This document shows, piece by piece, positions 1 to 7,147 of a stretch of 64,000 bases of DNA. The DNA is from Candidatus Gastranaerophilales bacterium (GTDB lineage: Bacteria > Cyanobacteriota > Vampirovibrionia > Gastranaerophilales > Gastranaerophilaceae). The stretch spans positions 1-64,000 of the forward strand of contig CALVEG010000002.1 of NCBI GenBank assembly GCA_944326525.1, written 5' to 3'. The position numbers and the translations under genes were made by a program. How positions within the stretch are numbered: the stretch's first letter is position 1; the number at the start of each line of letters is the position of its first letter. A model generated the notes under the pieces. It saw only the letters and a program-made list of their open reading frames with translations, was not told the DNA's origin and did no database searches.

Positions 1-29
1 GACGAGCTACCAGACTGCTCCATCCCGCG
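1..29 (-). tRNA. Initiator tRNA-Met, 5' half (gene continues off the left edge)
   Basis: Read on the minus strand, these bases match the start of an initiator tRNA (acceptor CGCGGGA, D arm GGAGCAGTCTGGTAGCTC). The 3' part would lie to the left of the window. The same 29 bases recur at 6976-7004, so this copy is the left junction of an integrative element. I infer that this is the intact, functional tRNA, with its 5' half supplied by the element. The rest of the gene cannot be seen. Confidence 0.7.
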
Positions 30-80
30 ATATTCTATTTTGGGCGCCTGACAATTACCATTATCATTTACCCCCACACT

Positions 81-109
81 ATTATTAAACGCTGAAAAAC
101 AAAAATCAA
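81..109 (-). promoter_or_regulatory. Possible element-supplied promoter for the initiator tRNA
   Basis: On the minus strand TTGATT (109-104) and AATAAT (86-81) are 17 nt apart, about 50 nt before the tRNA 5' end at 29. Because the native promoter was displaced to the far end of the element, some such promoter must drive this tRNA copy. The boxes are only fair matches. Confidence 0.3.
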
Positions 110-142
110 GCCCCATGATTTTTTATTAAAAAATAGACCTTC

Positions 143-159
143 CCTACAATTATTGTAGG
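143..159. repeat. 17-bp perfect palindrome CCTACAAT-T-ATTGTAGG
   Basis: A perfect 8+1+8 inverted repeat. A close relative sits at 6856-6876, just after the integrase gene and just before the right-end repeat. Its presence in both places supports the reading of 30-359 as the shrunken end of a related element. It may be an integrase accessory site or an AT-rich terminator. Confidence 0.5.
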
Positions 160-213
160 TATGTTTGTAGTGACGGTGTGTCGCCGATAAATCAGGGCAA
201 AAATTTTAGGAAA

Positions 214-223
214 CCGCCGGCGG
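214..223. repeat. GC-rich palindrome CCGCCGGCGG, copy 1
   Basis: A 10-bp perfect palindrome made only of G and C, preceded by AAA, in a very AT-rich stretch. An identical palindrome with the same AAA in front occurs at 1197-1206. The two copies bracket the gene at 440-1054. Confidence 0.5.
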
Positions 224-282
224 AATATTTATGAATAAATTAAAACGGCTGCAGGAAATGTGTATTTAGTAATGAATAATAT

Positions 283-359
283 AATTAAGTATTTTATAAA
301 TACCAAGAACACTGATTATATTAAGCAAGGAAACTAAGTTTAAATAATTCTTATGAGCC
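283..359. repeat. Right-end direct repeat, degenerate copy
   Basis: This stretch matches 6898-6974 with only a handful of differences, from ATTAAGTATTTTATAAATAC to CTTATGAGCC. In the right copy the tRNA half continues from CTTATGAGCC. Here it continues as AATGAGCTAC, a decayed version of the same tRNA sequence. The copy therefore looks like the right attachment end of an earlier insertion. Confidence 0.65.
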
Positions 360-439
360 AATGAGCTACATAAGAAAGTTGACATAGTAGGTATACTTGA
401 TTTTTTTTATTTTCTGACTATGATAAAGGTGAACTGTGT

Positions 440-1054
440 ATGGAAGGAAAGAATTTCATAATGAAATATCGTTGGAGTATATTTTTTTTAGGTTTAATTA
501 TAGGACTTTGTTACGTATTCTTTGTGTGTAAGTCAAAAAATTTAATAGATTTTTATTATGCTATAACGATTTGGAGTATAATATATACTGCTTGTATTGC
601 AAGTTATGAGTTTAATAAGCGGAATGAAGATTCTAAATTAAAATATTCAATTGACTTGGTGGAATATTTCGATAACGAATACCTAAGAGATGTCCGAGAT
701 TTTACACGAGCCTTAAGAGATACTTGTAATGATGGGGATGTTGCACCAAAAGTATTGACGGAGCTTATTGAAAACATCAATAATGAAGAAACCAAAAAAT
801 TAAAAGAAAAATGTGGAATAAGTAAAACAGAAAACCTTAAACGTTCTCTGATATATTTGTTTAATTATTGGCAAAAAGTATATACTGGAATTAAATATAA
901 TGCAGTAAATGAAAAATACATAAAGCATCATCTTAGTGATGTCTTTGAATCTCAATATAAGAGATTTGAACCTTGGTTGAAACAATATTTATCAAATAAC
1001 GACAAAAAACAATTAGAAGACTTAGAAAACTTATTAGAATATTTTAAAAAATAA
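440..1054 (+). CDS. Hypothetical membrane protein with two N-terminal helices
   Basis: I do not recognise a named family. Residues about 10-30 (WSIFFLGLIIGLCYVFFVC) and 38-58 (YAITIWSIIYTACIA) are strongly hydrophobic and should form a membrane hairpin. The remaining roughly 145 residues are charged, helical and probably cytoplasmic. The start is preceded by AAAGGTG at a usable distance; a second ATG seven codons in is an alternative. It is the first cargo gene of the integrative element, alone on its strand and bracketed by two CCGCCGGCGG palindromes. Small two-helix proteins with a soluble tail are common in accessory islands, but no function can be read from the sequence. Confidence 0.7.
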   Translation: MEGKNFIMKYRWSIFFLGLIIGLCYVFFVCKSKNLIDFYYAITIWSIIYTACIASYEFNKRNEDSKLKYSIDLVEYFDNEYLRDVRDFTRALRDTCNDGDVAPKVLTELIENINNEETKKLKEKCGISKTENLKRSLIYLFNYWQKVYTGIKYNAVNEKYIKHHLSDVFESQYKRFEPWLKQYLSNNDKKQLEDLENLLEYFKK

Positions 1055-1105
1055 TTATTAGGTTTTATCTGAAATTTTTTAGTAATTAAAATGTTGTAAA
1101 TGGTT

Positions 1106-1114
1106 CCCCCCCCC
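1106..1114. repeat. Run of nine C
   Basis: A nine-base cytosine tract lies in the non-coding gap between 440-1054 and the convergent gene at 1275-2660. It is unusual in such AT-rich DNA and could vary in length by slippage. It is not inside or close to the start of any gene, so a phase-variation role is not supported. Confidence 0.5.
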
Positions 1115-1196
1115 ATACAGCCCGTCTCATTGCATGATGAGCTTTCTTAGTCGTGGACACAAGTTTTCGGTTGTGAGATTTTTCTCGGTTACAAAA

Positions 1197-1206
1197 CCGC
1201 CGGCGG
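1197..1206. repeat. GC-rich palindrome CCGCCGGCGG, copy 2
   Basis: Second copy of the palindrome at 214-223, again preceded by AAA. The gap 1055-1274 that holds it has no gene. It also contains the run of nine C and a small AGAATG/CATTCT hairpin at 1216-1231. Confidence 0.5.
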
Positions 1207-1274
1207 TAATTAAAAAGAATGAGAGCATTCTCTGGCAGATGATGAAATGTTTATTGGCGGTGAGGTATAAAATA

Positions 1275-2660
1275 TTATTTAACATTCTGATAACTTAATT
1301 CTTGCTCACAGAATTCATTTGGACTAATTTTAGAAATTTTAAAAGTCAAACTTGTTATTTTGTCATTCATATTTTTATCAACTTTAAACTGGATATTATA
1401 AATTTTTTCAGACAAATTAAAGTCTTTTAGATTTTTTATTTTATTAACAACTTTTTTAGTAATAGTTTTTGAAAATATTTTAAAATAAAGAGCTTCACAG
1501 TATATTAAAAAAACATCTAACTCTGCATTGAACTCTTTTGCTGGCAGTATGAAATCATATAATATGAATAACTGCGGATATTGTTGATTACCATTTATAC
1601 AATAGTATTTATTCATATCATCTTTGTTATATGAAAGTGCCTGATAGTTACCATACCCTTCCGAACAACCTATATATTTATATTTTGCAGGTAAAAAGCC
1701 AAAATCTTTCATATAATTTAGGGCAACATTTAATTTTACTTCATCAGTATTCGACTCGGGTTCAATGTATTTATACCGTTGTTTAAATTCATTTATTAAG
1801 TCATCTAAATTTGAATTTTTATTGTTACTGCGATTTAATAATAAAAAATCCCACCACAGATTTAATCTTTCTATATTTGTTCCGCATAAACAAATAATTT
1901 TGAATGTTATCTGAAACCTAGAACTGTTTTGTTGTAAATCCTTTCTAAGGACAAATAAACGAGATAACAGACCTTCATATTTGCAATAAATCCAAACAAA
2001 ATAGCAAACAGGAATTAACATAACTGCATATATTATTGGCAATATCAAAATTTGCAAAGAGTGAATGCATAAAATTTTTGCCGGTGCACTGCAAAAACTC
2101 TTAATACAATGCAGAACAATAAGAAAACCTATAAAAGATAAAATGTTGTTTAGAAAATCCTTTGCGCTTTGGGGTGTATCCTTTTGATATTCCATATAAA
2201 TACTTGTCATACCTAATAGTGAAACAAACGCAATCAATACTACTTCAATAAAGAAGTTAAAATCATAAGTGCCAATTACAAATTCTAAAAAACACGAAAA
2301 TGAAATATAACCCAACAAATATTCTTTATACATTAGTTTAAAATTTTCAGTGCTTATAGATTTACTCACGACTAACAAAGCGTATATATAAGAAATTATA
2401 GTATCTTTCAATAAAGAAAAATCCCAAAAGCCTATTTCATACAGTAAATACGTTATTAAAGTCAGATAAATAATTGGAAAAATAAAGATGGTCCAAAATT
2501 TGGAAAAAAATATGCATTTCAAAACTTGCAGAATCGATTTTCTTACATCTGCACTTTTTATGAAAAAATATAAGAAGAACGAAAGAACTAAAAAAATAGT
2601 TGCATATTCTCTATTTGAAATAGATTTAAGAAATTCAATCATAAATTTATTATGGCACAA
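1275..2660 (-). CDS. Hypothetical multi-helix membrane protein, island cargo
   Basis: The first half (about residues 1-240) has roughly seven hydrophobic segments, for example ATIFLVLSFFLYFFI, FWTIFIFPIIYLTLITYLL and ILILPIIYAVMLIPVCYFVW. The second half is soluble and probably cytoplasmic, with no motif I recognise. It lies 22 bp downstream of the XRE regulator at 2683-3000 on the same strand, so the two are probably co-transcribed. The start MCHNKFMIEFLKS has an internal ATG at residue 7 as an alternative. The pairing of a repressor with a membrane protein, opposite a DNA glycosylase-like gene, resembles defence or addiction cassettes, but that is inference only. Confidence 0.7.
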   Translation of the reverse strand: MCHNKFMIEFLKSISNREYATIFLVLSFFLYFFIKSADVRKSILQVLKCIFFSKFWTIFIFPIIYLTLITYLLYEIGFWDFSLLKDTIISYIYALLVVSKSISTENFKLMYKEYLLGYISFSCFLEFVIGTYDFNFFIEVVLIAFVSLLGMTSIYMEYQKDTPQSAKDFLNNILSFIGFLIVLHCIKSFCSAPAKILCIHSLQILILPIIYAVMLIPVCYFVWIYCKYEGLLSRLFVLRKDLQQNSSRFQITFKIICLCGTNIERLNLWWDFLLLNRSNNKNSNLDDLINEFKQRYKYIEPESNTDEVKLNVALNYMKDFGFLPAKYKYIGCSEGYGNYQALSYNKDDMNKYYCINGNQQYPQLFILYDFILPAKEFNAELDVFLIYCEALYFKIFSKTITKKVVNKIKNLKDFNLSEKIYNIQFKVDKNMNDKITSLTFKISKISPNEFCEQELSYQNVK

Positions 2661-2682
2661 AATAGCAAAATATTAGTTCTCA

Positions 2683-3000
2683 TTAGTAATCTAGTGCCAT
2701 AACTATTCTATATACAGTTTTTAGCAAGTTTGGATTATTTTTTAGCCGTTTGATGATTTCATCTAAAGATACATCTTCCGGCACATCTGAATATTTAAAA
2801 TCAAAAAGTACATTAGGATTTATTTCCAAAGCAGAACATAATTCTTCCAATGTTTCAGCGGAAACAAAATTGTTACCTAACTCAATCTGGCTTAAACTTT
2901 TAGCGGAAAGATTTATCTTTTCTGCCAGTGCTTCTTGGGTTAAAGAACGACTTATTCTAATCTCTCGGATACGATTACCTAAATTTTTCTTAATACTCAT
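2683..3000 (-). CDS. XRE-family helix-turn-helix regulator
   Basis: The N-terminal two-thirds is a typical HTH_3/XRE domain (LGNRIREIRISRSLTQEALA, then LSAKSLSQIELG, then TLEELCSALEI). The protein is 105 residues, a usual size for a single-domain repressor. It is transcribed away from the glycosylase-like gene at 3102. The shared 101-bp gap holds a promoter and a 16-bp palindrome, so it probably represses itself and the divergent gene. The membrane protein at 1275-2660 follows 22 bp downstream. Confidence 0.9.
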   Translation of the reverse strand: MSIKKNLGNRIREIRISRSLTQEALAEKINLSAKSLSQIELGNNFVSAETLEELCSALEINPNVLFDFKYSDVPEDVSLDEIIKRLKNNPNLLKTVYRIVMALDY

Positions 3001-3039
3001 ATTATCACCTTAATATATTTAGAATGGGAGTTACACACA

Positions 3040-3076
3040 TTGACAACAGAGTTAATCTATTGTAAATTGATTTACA
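3040..3076 (+). promoter_or_regulatory. Promoter with overlapping palindromic operator for the glycosylase-like gene
   Basis: TTGACA (3040-3045) and TAAATT (3063-3068) are 17 nt apart. The palindrome TGTAAAT-TG-ATTTACA (3061-3076) is perfect and covers the -10 box. AGGAG follows about 10 nt before the ATG at 3102. A palindrome on the -10 box, next to a divergent XRE gene, is the expected layout for repressor control. Confidence 0.6.
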
Positions 3077-3101
3077 GAATTTATAGTAGGAGTGGTGTGT
3101 T

Positions 3102-3869
3102 ATGGAAAAAGACTATAAAAAGATGTTTTCAATATTGGATAATTATTTGAAAGACAGAGTACAAGATATTGATATATCGATTTTAGAGGCGGTTGAAGCA
3201 AGAAAAAATGGTAAAGTTTTCAGCTTTAAAGAACACCTGCAAGGATTTATTTATGCTCAATTAAGTGCATTAGTCTCTTGGAAAAAAATTAAAGATAATC
3301 AGCAGGAGTTAAATATAGTCTTTTGTGGTTTTGAAAAAGATAAATTAAAAGAAAAAGCACCGGAAGAATTGATTGATGAAATAAGAGCATTAAAATGTTA
3401 CAGTCCATACACAACCAAAAACCAAATGAATGCCTTAAAAGCGAATATTGAAACTTTTGGAAAAATTGAGCAAGAATATTCAAGCCTTGATAAATTTATA
3501 ACGCACAGCACACCGTCTAACATTATCAAATTACTTGCCGATAGTAATAGTACCTATAAATTAAAGTATGCAGGTGTGGCAATCATTTGTGAGTATGTAC
3601 GAAATGTTGGGATTGATATTATAAAACCGGATGTGCATATTAAAAGAATTGCGGCTGCAGATAGATTAAAATTAGTCACTGCAAAATCGGATTATAAGAT
3701 TATAGAAGAATTTAGAAAGTTATCAAATGAAATAGGTATGAGCCAAGTCAAAATGGATTATCTGTTATGGAATTATTGTGCAAAAGGTTATGGTGAAATT
3801 TGTACCGCAACCCCAAAATGCGATGAATGTGTAATAAAAGAATTTTGCCATGCAGAATCTAATAAATAA
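3102..3869 (+). CDS. Iron-sulfur HhH-GPD DNA glycosylase-like protein (endonuclease III fold)
   Basis: The last 25 residues hold C-x6-C-x2-C-x5-C (CTATPKCDECVIKEFC), the exact spacing of the 4Fe-4S loop of endonuclease III and MutY. Upstream, KPDVHIKRI matches the helix-hairpin-helix glycosylase motif that ends in the catalytic Asp (PDxH). The protein is 255 residues, slightly longer than Nth. Its N-terminal half is divergent, and the usual HhH lysine region is not obvious. It therefore probably removes or processes a damaged or modified base, but it is not a plain housekeeping Nth. It is controlled with the XRE gene opposite. Location in a mobile element suggests a role against foreign or modified DNA, by inference. 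Confidence 0.75.
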   Translation: MEKDYKKMFSILDNYLKDRVQDIDISILEAVEARKNGKVFSFKEHLQGFIYAQLSALVSWKKIKDNQQELNIVFCGFEKDKLKEKAPEELIDEIRALKCYSPYTTKNQMNALKANIETFGKIEQEYSSLDKFITHSTPSNIIKLLADSNSTYKLKYAGVAIICEYVRNVGIDIIKPDVHIKRIAAADRLKLVTAKSDYKIIEEFRKLSNEIGMSQVKMDYLLWNYCAKGYGEICTATPKCDECVIKEFCHAESNK

Positions 3870-3878
3870 GGAACAATA

Positions 3879-3956
3879 ATGATAGGTAAAGTTATACATA
3901 CAATAATAATTTGGATAATAATATATATCATTGTTAGCCTGTTCGGTTGGCATTAA
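3879..3956 (+). CDS. Possible 25-residue hydrophobic membrane peptide
   Basis: An ATG 9 nt after the glycosylase-like stop codon is preceded by AAGGAAC at a good distance. It reads M-I-G-K-V-I-H followed by a run of Ile, Trp, Tyr and Val and ends in GWH. The whole peptide would span the membrane once. Short size, an ATG with a ribosome site and tight spacing support expression; AT-rich chance codons (ATA, ATT) are the counter-argument. Similar peptides act as type I toxins or small regulators, but nothing here proves that. Confidence 0.35.
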   Translation: MIGKVIHTIIIWIIIYIIVSLFGWH

Positions 3957-4447
3957 AAATTGTACCAGCGGGGGAAAAGAAAAATAAAAAAGAGAACAAG
4001 TTTAATATAAATATTCTATATATAGCAGTATAGGAAATAATAATTTATGCAATTATCCCGATGATTACATTGACCTCATTATCATGACAAAGTTTGGGCT
4101 ATCATAAAACTTAAATTTTAGCTAGTAAAAAATGTAACGATTGGTGGGAGACAAGTAAATATTAAATCTCCAAGTAGTAATAGTATAAACAATAGAGGAA
4201 TATGCAAAAATCCTGATGATAATATCGAAGTATCTATGACAACAATTTTTTAGAAGTGTTCAGACCCGAATTTTACCAGAGGAACAAAGCAGAGATTGAT
4301 AAGAGACAGGCAAAAATTTTACAAAATTTACAATTCTTCATATAAGTTTAAATTTTAAAATACAGATATAGTTGGAATGTCCGGCACTTTTAAAAATTTA
4401 TTGTATAACAAAATTCAAGTATAATAAGGGTTTACAGAATTTTCTAT
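3957..4447. other. Gene-free stretch with two decayed copies of a short coding motif
   Basis: No intact gene is visible. Translations show two related fragments in different frames. One at about 4012-4108 reads SIGNNNLCNYPDDYIDL then MTKF. One at about 4164-4252 reads SINNRGICKNPDDNIEV then MTTIF. The shared pattern C-x2-PDD-x-I-[DE] argues that both derive from one ancestral sequence. The rest looks like decayed DNA. Confidence 0.35.
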
Positions 4448-4476
4448 TTGACAATTTACAAAAAATTTTATATCAT
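4448..4476 (+). promoter_or_regulatory. Promoter of the recombinase operon
   Basis: TTGACA (4448-4453), 17-nt spacer, TATCAT (4471-4476). Transcription would start near 4483, leaving a leader of about 160 nt before the first ATG with a ribosome site at 4644. Confidence 0.55.
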
Positions 4477-4482
4477 GAACAT

Positions 4483-4643
4483 ACAATTAAATAGGTAGTG
4501 ACGATTCACCTTTATTTCTCGTCCCCAGCGTGAGCCTCCGCTATTGGTACAAATAATTTAGGCTCGACTGTAGAGATTATAATTTAAAAAAGGAGAAAAA
4601 CGCACCAACAAACAATCAAGTAGTAAGCAGAGGAGAAAATCTC
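4483..4643 (+). other. Long structured leader before the recombinase genes
   Basis: The predicted transcript has two inverted repeats: TGAGCCT (4531-4537) with AGGCTCG (4560-4566), and AAACAATCAA (4610-4619) with TTGATTGTTT (4653-4662). The second would place the ribosome site AGAGGAG and the ATG at 4644 in a 33-nt loop. This could tune recombinase translation. No known riboswitch is recognisable. Confidence 0.35.
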
Positions 4644-4988
4644 ATGGCAAATTTGATTGTTTCCGCCGGTTCAAAAACTGGCAAAAAGCGTAACAACTGT
4701 ATGAGCTTGGTGCACCTTGTACGACCGTTACAAAACATTGTTAGGACACACAAGATAGAGGAGGAACACTACCGCAACAGAATTTTAATTGAATACCGGA
4801 GGCAGCCGCACCGCTTGATAGAACTTGATAAAGTTATGTCAAGTGATAGGCTATACCCTATTCACGCACTCTCATGGCATTTAAAAAGCCTTTGTTTAGA
4901 GTTGGATTTTGCTTTTTCACTCACTTCCGTGAGAAAGTCTTTACATCTAACAATCGTTATCCTACAAAAAAATAAAAAGGGGAAAACG

Positions 4989-5564
4989 ATGACAGGACAA
5001 AGAATTGCGTACATTAGGGTAAGCACAGCCGAACAAAACACAGACAGTCAAAAGGCACTTTTGGCACAATACAACATAGATAAACCGTTTGAAGAAAAGG
5101 TCAGCGGTAAAAACACTGGTGACCGTCCTGAACTGCAAGCTATGTTAGATTATGTCAGAGAGGGTGATACTGTCTATGTTAAAGACCTTTCAAGGCTTGC
5201 ACGCAATACTAAGGATTTGTTAGATATTGTGGAATATCTTGACAAGAAAGGTGTAGGCTTATTTAGTATCAAGGAAAACATTGATACTTCAACAAATTTC
5301 GGTAAATTGATGATTACCTTTCTTGGCGCAATATATGAATTTGAGCGTGCAAATCTTTTAGAAAGACAGCGTGACGGTATCGCCGTTGCTAAAAAGTTAG
5401 GCAAGTACAAGGGGCGAAAGAAAGTTCCAAAACCTGATAACTTTAAAGAGGTTTATAAAAAATGGCTGAATCGTGAAATTAAATCGAATGCCGCAATACG
5501 TGAGCTGAACATTAGCGAATACGCATTCTACAAATTTGTAAGAGAGGAGAATGCTAATGGCTAA
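4989..5564 (+). CDS. Serine recombinase (resolvase/invertase family)
   Basis: MTGQRIAYIRVSTAEQNTDS is the canonical start of a small serine recombinase, with the catalytic Ser in YIRVS. VSGKNTGDRPELQAML, YVKDLSRLARN and ITFLGAIYEFERANLLERQR follow in the expected order. A short helix-turn-helix tail ends the protein. From 4989 it is 191 residues, normal for the family, and AAGGGG lies 6 nt upstream. The same frame is open back to an ATG at 4644 with its own good ribosome site, which would add 115 residues of no known similarity. The stop overlaps the integrase start by 8 bp, so the two are translationally coupled. It probably resolves or inverts element DNA. Confidence 0.85.
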   Translation: MTGQRIAYIRVSTAEQNTDSQKALLAQYNIDKPFEEKVSGKNTGDRPELQAMLDYVREGDTVYVKDLSRLARNTKDLLDIVEYLDKKGVGLFSIKENIDTSTNFGKLMITFLGAIYEFERANLLERQRDGIAVAKKLGKYKGRKKVPKPDNFKEVYKKWLNREIKSNAAIRELNISEYAFYKFVREENANG

Positions 5565-6831
5565 GAGAAGACGGAATGGGGAAGGCTGTTTTTCAAAAAA
5601 CGGCAACGGATTTGATTATAGAATTTCTTACAATGATGAGAACGGCAAGCACAAGTATAAATACTTTTGGGCAAAAACAAAAGAAGAATGTATTGCTAAA
5701 GCTACAAAGTGGCGCAATGAGCAAAATGGTATTTATACAGATGATGAAGTAAACGGGAAAATGTTAACTTCTCAATGGGCGAATTATTGGTTTGACAATT
5801 TTGTTGTAGGACACGTCAAAATTACTACTATCAATGATGATAGAAGTATTTTAGATAAACACATTATTCCGGGGATAGGGCATATTCCGTTAAAAGAAAT
5901 AAGAGGTCTAAGGTTAACAAAATTCTATAATGAATGCTTAAAGAAAAGTAACGGCAGAGGCGGAACTCTTAACCCAAAAACAGTTAAAAACATTCGTGCA
6001 GTTGTTAATAGAATGCTTGAATGTGCGTATCAGAATGAACTTATAAAAGAAAACCCGAACAAAAAAGCAAAATATCCTAAATGCCCGAAAGCAGAAACTC
6101 AAATTTTATCACAAGAAGATTATGACAAGCTCATTAGGCATTGTTGTGAACAAAAAACTCAATGGGATATGCTTATAGTGTTCTTTCTCTGTGTCGGCAC
6201 AAGATTAGGTGAAGCACTGGGCTTGCAATGGTCAAAGGTTAATTTTCAAAAACATGAAATTAGGATTGAGCAGCAAATGCAGCCTGTCCTGCACAATGAC
6301 AAAAACTATAAATATAAGTATAAAAAACAAATAATTTATACAACTAAGACAAAAACATCAAACCGAATAATACCAATGTGTCCGGAAGTTGAACAGATAC
6401 TCCGCCATGTTAGAAAATTACAGTTAGAAACTAAAATGAAACTAGGACCAAAGTACCATAAGGATTTGGACCTTGTATTTACTAGTAAGGATGGTTATTT
6501 TATTTGTGATACTACTTTTAGAGCCTTTGTTAACAAACGGTTGGCGGAAGCGGGTATTGAACACTATAAAATACATTCATTCAGGCATTCGTGTGCTACA
6601 ACATTGTTTGAAGAAAAAGCCGATATTAAAAAGGTTTCAAAATGGCTCGGACATAGTTGTATAGGTATTACTTTGGATACTTATACTCACGTGTTACCGC
6701 ACCATTTAGAAGAACTGGCAGAACTTCAAAGCAATCGTTTCAAACGGATATTCAGCAGTAATGAAAAAGACATTCCTGATGAAATGCTGCCGCAAAGAGA
6801 AACATCACAACAAGATGATTGGGGTGCATAA
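5557..6831 (+). CDS. int: Tyrosine site-specific integrase (Tn916/phage type)
   Basis: The N-terminus (AKRRRNGEG) looks like the arm-binding domain of Tn916-type integrases. A SAM-like core-binding domain follows at about residues 65-165. The catalytic residues are visible: Arg in GTRLGEALGLQW, Lys region KTKTSNR, HxxR in HSFRHSCATTLF, His in LGHS and Tyr in TLDTYTH. Length (424 residues) is slightly above the usual 390-410. The ATG at 5557 is chosen over 5551 because GAGAGGAGA then sits 7 nt away. It is the last gene of the element, next to the right junction, and is the likely enzyme for insertion at the initiator tRNA. Confidence 0.92.
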   Translation: MAKRRRNGEGCFSKNGNGFDYRISYNDENGKHKYKYFWAKTKEECIAKATKWRNEQNGIYTDDEVNGKMLTSQWANYWFDNFVVGHVKITTINDDRSILDKHIIPGIGHIPLKEIRGLRLTKFYNECLKKSNGRGGTLNPKTVKNIRAVVNRMLECAYQNELIKENPNKKAKYPKCPKAETQILSQEDYDKLIRHCCEQKTQWDMLIVFFLCVGTRLGEALGLQWSKVNFQKHEIRIEQQMQPVLHNDKNYKYKYKKQIIYTTKTKTSNRIIPMCPEVEQILRHVRKLQLETKMKLGPKYHKDLDLVFTSKDGYFICDTTFRAFVNKRLAEAGIEHYKIHSFRHSCATTLFEEKADIKKVSKWLGHSCIGITLDTYTHVLPHHLEELAELQSNRFKRIFSSNEKDIPDEMLPQRETSQQDDWGA

Positions 6832-6855
6832 AAAATGATAAGTTGTGGGGAAAAA

Positions 6856-6876
6856 GACCTATAATTATTGTAGGTC
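6856..6876. repeat. 21-bp imperfect palindrome after the integrase
   Basis: GACCTATAAT and ATTGTAGGTC pair with a single G-T exception around one central T. A matching palindrome is at 143-159. There is no clean T run, so it may be an integrase-binding site as easily as a terminator. CTTCCCTACAAT follows at once, repeating part of the same motif. Confidence 0.45.
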
Positions 6877-6897
6877 TTCCCTACAATTTATATCAAA

Positions 6898-7004
<107 letters not shown>

Positions 7005-7024
7005 CTACTTTTATCTCTCTATTT

Positions 7025-7054
7025 ATATTATGTTCTGTGAAAACTTATTGTCAA
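7025..7054 (-). promoter_or_regulatory. Stranded native promoter of the initiator tRNA
   Basis: On the minus strand TTGACA (7054-7049) and TAATAT (7030-7025) are 18 nt apart, starting transcription near 7018, about 14 nt before the tRNA 5' end. This is a better promoter than the one at the left junction. It now drives a half tRNA and would continue antisense into the integrase. The gap 7005-7147 holds nothing else that I can see. Confidence 0.6.
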
Positions 7055-7147
7055 GTTTTTATTATATCCACTATTTTTAATCTTGTTTTTTTTTCGACAA
7101 ACTTCTGCTCTTCAAGCTTATTTATGCAAAAACTAATCTTTTAATTG

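Noticed and set aside
1106-1114. Run of nine C as a phase-variation switch
   Set aside because: It is not in a gene or a promoter spacer, so a length change would have no visible effect.
3102-3869. Assignment as housekeeping nth
   Set aside because: The cluster motif fits, but the N-terminal half is divergent and the gene is repressor-linked cargo of a mobile element.
4644-4988. Extension of the serine recombinase to 306 residues
   Set aside because: The family N-terminus is at 4989 with its own ribosome site. The extra 115 residues match nothing I know. Kept as a finding, not as part of the gene.
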